From: Bacillota bacterium | GTDB lineage: Bacteria; Bacillota_H; UBA994; UBA5500 | Direction: 5' to 3' | NCBI GenBank assembly: GCA_012727835.1 | Contig: JAAYGE010000055.1 | Coordinates: 1-8,378 of the forward strand | Length of the DNA stretch: 8,378 bases | Translations under genes and position numbers: made by a program | In this document: positions 1-5,472 of the stretch, one piece after another | Position numbering within the stretch: position 1 is the first letter of the stretch | How the letters are laid out: every line of letters starts with the position of its first letter | The notes under the pieces: model-generated | Databases searched by the model: none | Told to the model about the DNA's origin: nothing | Seen by the model: only the letters and a program-made list of their open reading frames with translations

Positions 1-1
1 C

Positions 2-664
2 TCTTTGATCACCGGCCTAGTGGTCTATTTGGTGGTGCGGCAACAAGTAAGGGGATTAACGGTGGCCAACGAAATGTTACTACCCCTACTGGTTTTTATG
101 GTTCTGTTCTTTTTGTTGCGTTCTGTTTATATTCCAGAACAGAGCCTAGCTTTAGTAAACCACCAGTCGGGTTGGTTGTGGTCGTCCCTGCTCTATTTAG
201 GTTCCAACAGTGCCATTTTGCTCACTACCACTCCTGCTCTGATGGCCGAAACCGACACTCGCAATTTCAGGAACGGTACCCTGATAGCCGCCGGCCTGCT
301 ACTCTTTCTTTTGCTCACTAATATTCACCTGCTCAACAAATATGAGGCAATCATTGGCCAGTCGGATCTCCCCCTGTTGCCTATCGCCCAGTATTTGCTA
401 CCCCAGCTTCCCTGGTCCTACGGTTTTATACTCTTTATCGCCCTCATAACAACGGCCTTTGCCAATGCCCTCAGTTTAAGTAAATACTTACAGCAATTGT
501 GGCCTCGCCAGACCGATATTGCCCTGCTGATTGCTATTGTGGCCGCCGCCTATCTGGCGCAACAGGGCTTTGGCCAGTTGGTAGCTACCCTTTATCCCTT
601 GACCGGTTACCTCTGTCTGGGCTTCTATCTAATCAGCTTCTGCCGGCTTCTATTTAGCTTTTGA
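2..664 (+). CDS. YkvI-family multi-pass membrane protein, C-terminal part (5' end outside window)
   Basis: The reading frame is open from the window edge, so the TTG at position 5 is not a convincing start and the gene is cut at its 5' side. About 220 residues are visible. Counting from that TTG, strongly hydrophobic segments lie near residues 1-11, 24-40, 60-76, 92-110, 137-157, 172-187 and 194-217, with short polar loops between them. The pattern of helices, including the segment LYLGSNSAILL and the following PALMAE, resembles the YkvI family, which is distantly related to LeuT-fold transporters. Family members are about 350 residues long, so roughly the last 60 percent is present. The substrate is unknown. 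The gene ends with TGA at 662-664, and the following gene starts 47 nt later. The family call is by recognition of pattern only; a different multi-pass transporter-like family cannot be excluded. Confidence 0.65.
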   Translation, partial: SLITGLVVYLVVRQQVRGLTVANEMLLPLLVFMVLFFLLRSVYIPEQSLALVNHQSGWLWSSLLYLGSNSAILLTTTPALMAETDTRNFRNGTLIAAGLLLFLLLTNIHLLNKYEAIIGQSDLPLLPIAQYLLPQLPWSYGFILFIALITTAFANALSLSKYLQQLWPRQTDIALLIAIVAAAYLAQQGFGQLVATLYPLTGYLCLGFYLISFCRLLFSF

Positions 665-690
665 CAGCCCTTAGTGTGGTGAGTTAGGAT
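661..690 (+). promoter_or_regulatory. Candidate sigma-A promoter for the beta-propeller gene
   Basis: A perfect -35 hexamer TTGACA (661-666) overlaps the stop codon of the upstream membrane gene. After an 18-nt spacer comes TAGGAT (685-690), which matches four of six bases of the -10 consensus. Transcription would begin near 697, only about 15 nt ahead of the ATG at 712, leaving room for the ribosome binding site GGGGGTG at 699-705. The -10 is weak and no activator site is evident, so this is a candidate only. Confidence 0.4.
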
Positions 691-711
691 AAAGTGATGG
701 GGGTGACCATT

Positions 712-1923
712 ATGTGGGATGAAACAGAAATTAGGCCAATGCGCAGCAAAAAGGTGCTTGTTGCCGCCGGTGTCGGGCTGATCTTACTGTTACTTGCCGG
801 CTTCGTTTTTGTTTTTCCTTTTGGGTTTGTTAGTCAACCGGCTTTAGCCTTTAGCAAACGGGAACCCAGTATTGTCGCCTCTAAAACCTATGTTAATGCG
901 GGAGAGATATTAGCCCTAACCGGTGATGCCCAAGGATTTTGGCGGGTTTGGCAAACCAATGGTACGGTGACGATCAACCGTTTTGACACCTTGTGAGAAG
1001 TCCAGTGGGTGGGCGACTACCACATCGAAAAACCATTAGTCGATATCAACGGCCGGTTATTGATACTGGCCGATAGCGGTACGGGACAAGTTTTCGTCAT
1101 TGAACAAGAAAAAGGTCTCATCCTTACCACCACGGTGGAAGGTGAAATTTTGGCGGTGGCTATTGCCGAGACCGGCCAGTGGTTGGCGGCCTACCGTAAA
1201 TTTGATGCACCCCCCGAATCCTTAGATACGGAGCTCACCTTCTATAGTTCTGATGGATTTGAATTGTTCACCACGTCCTTCGTCAATGCGGTGCCCTTTG
1301 ACATCAAGCTTAACCAAAATGGCACCCAAATGTTCATTATGCTCAACAAGCTCACCGCCGCCGGCTTGGAAAATCATCTGCTCAGTTATGCCGATACGGG
1401 ACAATTAATCTGGACTGCCCAGTTACCCGATGGCCCTCCCATCGGTCTGGTCATTAAACCCTTTGCCGATCGTCTGGCGGTAGCGGTGGACAAGTCTATC
1501 GTATGTTACAGTGGGGCCGGACAACCCCTTTGGCAGCATCAGGCCCAAGGGGTGGTGCAGGATATGGACTTTATAGGACAGGGCGATCAGGTGACCTATA
1601 GCAGTCAAAAAGTATCGGTTTTTTCCTTTCAAAAGCAGGCCCTAATTACCACCCTTTCTGATCAAGGGGTACCCCTGTGGCAATATGAGGTGAAGGGAAC
1701 TGTGCCCCATGTGGCCAGTAGCACCGATACCTTAAGGGCGTTTATTACCAATAATGTGGGTGCCCATAGTATTGGCGTTGATGGCCAGGTTCGCTGGTCT
1801 CAGAAATATCCGCCAGGGGAGTTGGATACGGCCGAAATCGATGCCGACCTGGCTGTAAGCGGCACTGGCACAGTTTTAGTGCAACTGACCGATGGTCGCA
1901 TGTTTGTACTAAGAGGTGAATAA
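712..1923 (+). pseudogene. Membrane-anchored beta-propeller protein (DUF5711-like), interrupted by an in-frame TGA
   Basis: One frame runs from ATG 712 to TAA 1921-1923 and would encode 403 residues, but codon 95 is TGA (994-996). ATG 712 is preferred over GTG 694 or ATG 697 because GGGGGTG lies at 699-705 with normal spacing. Residues 1-14 are polar and carry RSKK, 15-40 form one membrane anchor, and the rest looks like an extracytoplasmic beta-propeller. Four blade motifs with a GxxxW pattern are visible: GQLIW (230-234), GQPLW (270-274), GVPLW (319-323) and GQVRW (358-362). The stop falls at the glycine position of a fifth such motif, before EVQW (96-99), so a GGA-to-TGA change is the simplest history. 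The 3' part is open for more than 300 codons, from the GTG at 1009 onwards, so the break is recent, a sequence error, or read through. If translation stops, the products would be a 94-residue anchor fragment and perhaps a 304-residue soluble fragment from GTG 1009, which has only a weak GAGAAG upstream. The role of the family is unknown. Confidence 0.6.
994..996 (+). other. In-frame TGA codon inside the beta-propeller gene
   Basis: This TGA separates two long open stretches in exactly the same frame (712-993 and 997-1920). The flanking residues are DTL before and EVQW after. Comparison with the gene's own GxxxW repeats puts a glycine at this place. TGA serves as the real stop of the upstream membrane gene (662-664) and of the MazG-like gene (5470-5472), so general reassignment of TGA is unlikely. 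Confidence 0.85.
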
Positions 1924-1945
1924 GCTGGCACAGGAGGTGCCGCTT

Positions 1946-2608
1946 ATGAACCAGATAGATCTTTTAGCAATAATTTTTATCCTTTTTGGCGGTTGGCTAG
2001 GTTCTTTGCGTAGCCTGGCCCGCAATTTTATCGGCTTTGCCAGCACCACCATCGGCTTAGCTTTAGCCAGCCTCTATGGCAGTAGCCTGGTGGACTTTTG
2101 GACCCGCCTCTTACAACCCCTATCTATTAGCAGTCACTGGTTACCCCAATGGGCTGCCATGGCCAGTACCAATTCGGTTAACTGGCAGCAGGCGGCCTAT
2201 ATCTGGTTGGAACAACTGCCCTGGCCGGAAAATTTTAAGGGCTGGATAGTTACCTCCTGGGGGCAACTGGCTGCCAACAGCGATTTTATGGAATGGGGCC
2301 GGGTGGTGGAGCAGGCCTTTTGGCGCAGTCTAACCAATGTCTGTTCCTTTCTTACAGTGATGCTTTTGGTAAAGCTGGTAGTCACCCTTATAGCTAGATT
2401 TAGCCTGCGGTTGGCCTTTTACGATAAATTTACCGTCAGCTGGCCCGGCTTTCTGGTGGGGGCTTTGCAGAGCGCCATTCTGGTCTTTTTAGTGGCAGCC
2501 ATAGCTGTTCCTTTTCTACTCCTCAGTGAACGAACCACGCCCATGCTTTCACCCTCGTTCACTTTTACTCTTGTACGGAGGATGTTGGAGCATTTTATCG
2601 TCACTTAA
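1946..2608 (+). CDS. CvpA-family membrane protein
   Basis: The 220-residue protein begins at ATG 1946, chosen because a full AGGAGGTG lies at 1932-1939 with 6-nt spacing; a GTG 30 nt upstream is in frame but lacks such a site. The N-terminus, with an acidic residue in MNQIDLL, then a membrane helix, then a GSLRSLARNFIGF turn into a second helix, is typical of CvpA-like proteins. Further membrane segments lie near residues 129-151 and 166-193, with a long aromatic-rich loop (about 50-128) between. CvpA was first linked to colicin V production and purF regulation in Escherichia coli, and homologues have been tied to envelope stress; the molecular function here is not known. It sits 22 nt after the propeller gene and 12 nt before the DUF3343 gene, so it is probably cotranscribed with them. 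Confidence 0.7.
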   Translation: MNQIDLLAIIFILFGGWLGSLRSLARNFIGFASTTIGLALASLYGSSLVDFWTRLLQPLSISSHWLPQWAAMASTNSVNWQQAAYIWLEQLPWPENFKGWIVTSWGQLAANSDFMEWGRVVEQAFWRSLTNVCSFLTVMLLVKLVVTLIARFSLRLAFYDKFTVSWPGFLVGALQSAILVFLVAAIAVPFLLLSERTTPMLSPSFTFTLVRRMLEHFIVT

Positions 2609-2620
2609 GGGAGATTGTTT

Positions 2621-2884
2621 ATGCACATCTTGATCACATTTGATTCTACCCATCATGCCCTGGCGGCCGAAAGCCTGCTGCTAGAAGCCAACCTGGCCCC
2701 CGATATTCAACCGGTTCCCCGGGAGATTAGTGCCAGCTGTGGCTTAGCTATTGCTATACCTACCACCGTCCACCAACAGGCGCTGGAGCTATTAAATCAG
2801 AATGGGGTAAGGTACCGAGCCACCTATCGGGTCCGTTGGCGGGATGAGAACAAGCGGGAGCGTATTTACGAGGAGGAAGTCTAG
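2621..2884 (+). CDS. DUF3343 protein, putative Se/S carrier-like
   Basis: This is a small 87-residue soluble protein. ATG 2621 is chosen because AAGGGAG at 2607-2613 gives 7-nt spacing; a TTG two codons earlier is also in frame. The N-terminal strand MHILITFDS followed by the helix HHALAAESLL, and the central motif PREISASCGLA with a single cysteine (C40), are characteristic of the DUF3343 family (Pfam Se_S_carrier). That family has been linked by comparative genomics to selenium metabolism, with the cysteine as the suspected carrier residue, but its biochemical role is unproven. The C-terminus is short and charged. The gene lies 12 nt after the CvpA-like gene and 2 nt before the mechanosensitive channel gene, which indicates a shared transcript. 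Confidence 0.8.
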   Translation: MHILITFDSTHHALAAESLLLEANLAPDIQPVPREISASCGLAIAIPTTVHQQALELLNQNGVRYRATYRVRWRDENKRERIYEEEV

Positions 2885-2886
2885 GC

Positions 2887-3729
2887 ATGGATTGGGAGCC
2901 CGTCTTTGGTGAAATTAAAGAGGTGTTATGGTCCGTTTTGCCCGCCCTGGGGAAAATCCTCTTGGTGTTAGTGCTAACTAAATTTGTGCTCAGCCTGGCT
3001 AGAACTTTTGTACAGAAGCTGTTTTTCCCTGAGCGCCGGCGCACAACTATGGATCCTCAGAAGGCCAAAACTTTAGAAACCCTACTCCAAAGCGGTTTGC
3101 GTTATTTGATATATTTCATTGCCGGCATCACCATCCTATCCACCTTGGGGGTAAAGACCGAATCGGTACTGGCTAGCGCCGGAATCGTCGGTATAGCCAT
3201 CGGTTTTGGTGCCCAGAGTTTAGTGCAGGATGTGGTAACCGGTTTCTTTATCATCTTTGAAGACCAGTTTATAGTGGGCGATTACATAGAAACCGCCGGC
3301 TTAAGCGGTTTCGTAGAAGAGATGGGCTTACGGGTTACCAAGCTGCGGGATTTTAATGGGGTAGTGCATATCTTACCCAATAGCAAAATCAGCAACGTGA
3401 CCAACCATTCTCGTGGCAACCGTACAGCCATGGTGGAAATAGCCGTCCCCTATACCGCCGATGTTATGAGTGTACAAGCCCTATTAGAAGAGACTAATGC
3501 CGAATTGGCTAAGCAACTAGATGCCATTGTAGAAGGGCCCAAGATACTAGGTATCGTTCGGCTGAGCCCCGCTGAAATGGTTTGGCGTATTTGGGCCCGC
3601 ACCCAACCGATGAAACACTGGTCGGTGGAGCGGGAAATGCGTAAGGCTTTAAAAATGGCCCTTGATAAAGCTGGTATCGAGCCACCTTATCCGCGTACCA
3701 TCTTGCGTAGAGAAGGGAGCGAACAGTAA
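2887..3729 (+). CDS. Small-conductance mechanosensitive channel, MscS family
   Basis: The 280-residue protein would form a stretch-activated channel that releases small solutes from the cytoplasm on osmotic downshock. Membrane helices lie near residues 18-38 and 66-88, followed by the glycine- and alanine-rich pore helix around 95-123 (SAGIVGIAIGFGAQ then SLVQDVVTGFFI), the hallmark of the family. The beta domain follows, with DQFIVGDYI (127-134) and the segment VVHILPNSKISNVTNHSRG (159-177), also strongly conserved. The C-terminal alpha/beta domain covers about 180-275. With three predicted helices it resembles the compact YkuT/YggB type and has no extra N-terminal domain. AGGAGG at 2871-2876 lies inside the end of the DUF3343 gene, and the stop and start codons are 2 nt apart, so translation is probably coupled. 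Confidence 0.95.
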   Translation: MDWEPVFGEIKEVLWSVLPALGKILLVLVLTKFVLSLARTFVQKLFFPERRRTTMDPQKAKTLETLLQSGLRYLIYFIAGITILSTLGVKTESVLASAGIVGIAIGFGAQSLVQDVVTGFFIIFEDQFIVGDYIETAGLSGFVEEMGLRVTKLRDFNGVVHILPNSKISNVTNHSRGNRTAMVEIAVPYTADVMSVQALLEETNAELAKQLDAIVEGPKILGIVRLSPAEMVWRIWARTQPMKHWSVEREMRKALKMALDKAGIEPPYPRTILRREGSEQ

Positions 3730-3947
3730 TGCCGATGAAACTTTATGTAGGTGATGTGGTAATGCTAAAGAAACCCCACCCCTGTGGTGGACATGAATGG
3801 GAGATACTACGTACCGGTATAGACTTTCGCATTAAGTGTCTCACCTGCGGTCGTAGCGTGATGTTGCCTCGCACCCGGCTAGAAAAAGGTATTAAACGCA
3901 TCATCAAACAAGCGCTCGTTCCCGAAGAAACATCCGAAACAACTTAA
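3729..3947 (+). CDS. DUF951 family zinc-ribbon-like small protein (YyzM-type)
   Basis: The 72-residue protein starts at ATG 3729, sharing its first base with the TAA stop of the channel gene (TAATG). GAAGGGAG at 3712-3719 serves this start better than ATG 3735. The sequence shows the DUF951 pattern: an N-terminal LYVGDVVMLKKPHPCGG segment, an EWEI strand, then IKCLTCGR and a basic C-terminal helix. C19 with H22 and C37 with C40 could bind one zinc ion, an inference from spacing. The family is small, basic and uncharacterised, and usually sits beside rpsF in Bacillota, as here. A nucleic-acid-binding role is possible but not shown. The last six residues are polar and probably disordered. Confidence 0.88.
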   Translation: MPMKLYVGDVVMLKKPHPCGGHEWEILRTGIDFRIKCLTCGRSVMLPRTRLEKGIKRIIKQALVPEETSETT

Positions 3948-3948
3948 A

Positions 3949-3978
3949 TTGCCTATTCACAATCAAGTATGTTATAAT
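3949..3978 (+). promoter_or_regulatory. Sigma-A promoter with extended -10 for rpsF-ssb-rpsR
   Basis: The -10 hexamer TATAAT (3973-3978) is a perfect match and is preceded by TGT at 3970-3972, giving an extended -10. The -35 element TTGCCT (3949-3954) matches four of six consensus bases, with an 18-nt spacer. It starts two bases after the DUF951 stop codon, and transcription should begin near 3984-3986. No terminator is visible before it, so upstream transcripts may also read into rpsF. Confidence 0.85.
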
Positions 3979-3983
3979 ATCCG

Positions 3984-4047
3984 AGTCCAAAACCCGCTCC
4001 ATATTAACTTATGGGGCCTTAAGTCCGTGGGAGGAGGTGCATGAGAA
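3984..4047 (+). promoter_or_regulatory. rpsF leader with a stem-loop, possible S6:S18 autoregulatory site
   Basis: The leader of about 64 nt contains a hairpin in which 3996-4003 pairs with 4010-4017 (eight pairs including one G-U) around a six-base loop. A CCG lies 3' of the hairpin at 4025-4027, and the strong ribosome binding site AGGAGGTG (4032-4039) follows. In several bacterial phyla the rpsF leader folds into a structure with a conserved CCG that is bound by the S6:S18 complex, giving feedback control. The hairpin is directly visible; its identity with that motif is an inference. A CTCC within the 5' arm (3997-4000) could instead pair with GGAG of the ribosome binding site. Confidence 0.4.
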
Positions 4048-4338
4048 ATGCGACAGTACGAAACCATGTTTATCATGAAACCTGAGTTCGATAAAGAACA
4101 GGCACAGGCAGTAGTCGACCGTTATGTGGACATTATTAAGAACAACGGTGGTACTGTTGACAAGGTTAGCGATTGGGGTAAACGGCGTTTAGCCTATGAG
4201 GTTAAGAAGTACCGCGAAGGCATCTATGCCTTAATCAACTTCCAATCGGAACCGGCAGTGGCTGCTGAATTAGAGCGTAACTTTAAGATCAGCGAAGACG
4301 TAATTCGCTATCTGATCATACGCACCGATGATAAGTAA
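4048..4338 (+). CDS. rpsF: Small ribosomal subunit protein bS6
   Basis: S6 binds 16S rRNA in the platform of the 30S subunit as a pair with S18, which is encoded two genes downstream. The 96-residue length is normal. The N-terminal strand RQYETMFIMKP, the central DWGKRRLAYEVKKYREGIYALINF block and the C-terminal ISEDVIRYLIIR strand are all diagnostic of the ferredoxin-like S6 fold. ATG 4048 has AGGAGGTG at 4032-4039 with 8-nt spacing. It is the first gene of the rpsF-ssb-rpsR operon, and ssb begins 22 nt after its stop codon. Nothing is unusual in the protein itself. Confidence 0.98.
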   Translation: MRQYETMFIMKPEFDKEQAQAVVDRYVDIIKNNGGTVDKVSDWGKRRLAYEVKKYREGIYALINFQSEPAVAAELERNFKISEDVIRYLIIRTDDK

Positions 4339-4360
4339 AATTTTCTATGGGGTGATTTAG

Positions 4361-4783
4361 TTGTTAAATAAGGTCATCTTGATCGGCCGCTTAACACGAG
4401 ACCCAGAACTTAGCTACACTACTTCCGGTATTGCTCGACTGCGCTTTTCATTGGCGGTGGAGCGCAATTACACCACCGCCGGAGGTGAAAGGCCCGTAGA
4501 TTTTATCGACGTGGTCTGCTGGCGCCAGCTGGCAGAGCATTGCCATAAGTACCTACGTAAAGGTTTAATGACTGCCGTGGTGGGGCGCTTAGAAGTTCGT
4601 TCTTTTGAGGGGAATGATGGCCTAAAGAGGCGTATAGCAGAAGTGGTAGCCGACGAGGTTCGTTTCTTAGAGTGGCCGAAGGATGGTCCAAACAATCCAC
4701 CCCTGAGATCGCCAAGTAGCTTCGAAGATTTTGGTCAAGAGATCAATTTCAACGATGATGAGGATAACGATCTACCATTCTAG
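4361..4783 (+). CDS. ssb: Single-stranded DNA-binding protein
   Basis: SSB coats single-stranded DNA during replication, recombination and repair and recruits partner proteins through its C-terminal tip. The 140-residue protein has the OB fold in residues 1 to about 107, beginning MLNKVILIGRLTRDPEL and including FIDVVCWRQLAEHC and the GLMTAVVGRLEVRSF strand. A short proline- and serine-rich linker follows, and then the acidic tip DDEDNDLPF, which matches the usual partner-binding tail. The linker is shorter than in many SSBs but the protein is complete. The start is TTG 4361, supported by GGGGTGA (4349-4355) with 5-nt spacing and by alignment of the first residues with the family. The rare start may lower its translation relative to rpsF. 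Confidence 0.98.
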   Translation: MLNKVILIGRLTRDPELSYTTSGIARLRFSLAVERNYTTAGGERPVDFIDVVCWRQLAEHCHKYLRKGLMTAVVGRLEVRSFEGNDGLKRRIAEVVADEVRFLEWPKDGPNNPPLRSPSSFEDFGQEINFNDDEDNDLPF

Positions 4784-4819
4784 CAATCCGATCGATCCTT
4801 TTAAGAGGAGGGAAAGAAA

Positions 4820-5047
4820 GTGCGGCGAAGAGGTCGTAGAGCCCGCAGAAAGGTTTGTAGCTTCTGCGTGGATAAGGCTACTGAAATAGATTACAAAGAG
4901 TTTAACAAGTTAAGTCGTTTCTTAACCGAACGGGGCAAAATTTTGCCGCGACGCATTACTGGCAACTGTGCCCGTCATCAGCGCATGCTTACCCGCGCCA
5001 TCAAGCGCGCCCGTAACATCGCTCTCTTGCCATACACGGTTGAATAA
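4820..5047 (+). CDS. rpsR: Small ribosomal subunit protein bS18, zinc-ribbon type
   Basis: S18 joins S6 on the 30S platform. The 75-residue protein has a very basic N-terminus ([12 protein letters not shown]), followed by conserved [26 protein letters not shown] and the C-terminal [12 protein letters not shown]13, C16, C50 and H53 are placed to bind zinc, so this is the metal-binding form of S18; many bacteria have paralogues or forms without these residues. The start is GTG 4820 with GAGGAGGG at 4805-4812 and 7-nt spacing. It lies 36 nt after ssb and is followed at once by a strong terminator, which closes the operon. Confidence 0.98.
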   Translation: MRRRGRRARRKVCSFCVDKATEIDYKEFNKLSRFLTERGKILPRRITGNCARHQRMLTRAIKRARNIALLPYTVE

Positions 5048-5064
5048 TTTGGCCTTTAAACAGC

Positions 5065-5097
5065 AAGGGCTGTCCCCTGAGGGGGCAGCCTTTTCTT
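5065..5097 (+). terminator. Rho-independent terminator after rpsR
   Basis: The arm 5068-5077 pairs with 5081-5090 over ten base pairs, nearly all G-C with one U-G pair, around a three-base TGA loop. Three more pairs with the first T residues can extend the stem outward (5065-5067 with 5091-5093). The run TTTTCTT (5091-5097) follows. It ends the rpsF-ssb-rpsR transcript 20 nt after the rpsR stop codon. Confidence 0.93.
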
Positions 5098-5103
5098 GAA
5101 TCT

Positions 5104-5134
5104 GCAGGAATTTCACCCCTTTTTCCCGAAAACA
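5104..5134 (+). promoter_or_regulatory. Candidate sigma-H (Spo0H)-type promoter
   Basis: GCAGGAATT (5104-5112) fits the sigma-H -35 pattern RnAGGAwWW. After a 12-nt spacer, CCCGAAAAC (5125-5133) resembles the -10 pattern RnnGAATww, with GAA conserved but the T replaced by A and the leading purine missing. It sits between the terminator and the MazG-like gene, where a new promoter is needed, and would start transcription near 5139, about 16 nt before ATG 5155. No good sigma-A pair is visible in this gap. Confidence 0.4.
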
Positions 5135-5154
5135 TTAGTCTGGGGGTGGCGCTA

Positions 5155-5472
5155 ATGTATAAAGAGAATGATTTTGATATAGGGCGCAATATTAAAGCTA
5201 TAGATTGGTTACGAACCGAAATAGTGGTCAATGCGGGCTTGGTTTGCCGTGCCTTACAGAACGCTAAAGATGAGTTAGTTTTACAGGCCTTGGCCAATAC
5301 CATGCTATCCTGTTATCTGATGGCGAGGCGGTTGGGCTACAGTTTTAGCCGCTTAGAACAAGAGGTGCAAAAACGCACCCGTCAGGCCCAGCTAGATAAC
5401 CATGAGCTGGAGCAATGGTATAATGACTTATCTAATCTTATTGAGCACCTGGAAGTCAGGAGAAGGCAATGA
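5155..5472 (+). CDS. MazG-like family protein, probably without catalytic activity
   Basis: The 105-residue protein starts at ATG 5155, supported by GGGGGTGG at 5142-5149 with 5-nt spacing; a GTG three codons upstream overlaps that site and is less likely. The sequence DIGRNIKAIDWLRTEI (8-23) and the helix LQALANTMLSCYLMARRLGYSFSRLEQEV (43-71) are typical of the short MazG-like family found near dnaB in clostridial genomes. True MazG enzymes hydrolyse nucleoside triphosphates to monophosphates using EExxE and ExxD metal ligands. Here the ExxD position reads A45-L46-A47-N48, and no EExxE is visible, so I infer a binding or regulatory role rather than catalysis. The stop overlaps the start of the DUF2232 gene (ATGA), which indicates translational coupling. 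Confidence 0.75.
   Translation: MYKENDFDIGRNIKAIDWLRTEIVVNAGLVCRALQNAKDELVLQALANTMLSCYLMARRLGYSFSRLEQEVQKRTRQAQLDNHELEQWYNDLSNLIEHLEVRRRQ

Noticed and set aside
662..996. Genome-wide reassignment of TGA (to tryptophan or glycine)
   Set aside because: TGA ends the upstream membrane gene at 662-664 and the MazG-like gene at 5470-5472 at the positions expected from neighbours; tryptophan is coded by TGG throughout and glycine by ordinary GGN codons.
994..1023. TGA 994-996 as a selenocysteine codon with a bacterial SECIS hairpin
   Set aside because: Downstream bases give only short four-pair stems (for example 999-1002 with 1015-1018), and the gene's own repeats predict glycine, not cysteine, at this place.
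1916..1945. Upstream in-frame GTG 1916 as the start of the CvpA-family gene
   Set aside because: It lies within the end of the propeller gene and lacks a good binding site, whereas ATG 1946 has a full AGGAGGTG six bases upstream.
2760..3044. 94-codon open frame on the minus strand across the DUF3343/MscS junction
   Set aside because: It overlaps two confident genes on the other strand, and the composition (arginine, proline and serine rich) is typical of antisense shadows.
4041..4085. Short frame starting at ATG 4041 just before rpsF, as a possible leader peptide
   Set aside because: It is only one base from the ribosome binding site, too close for initiation, and is out of frame with rpsF; ATG 4048 has correct spacing.
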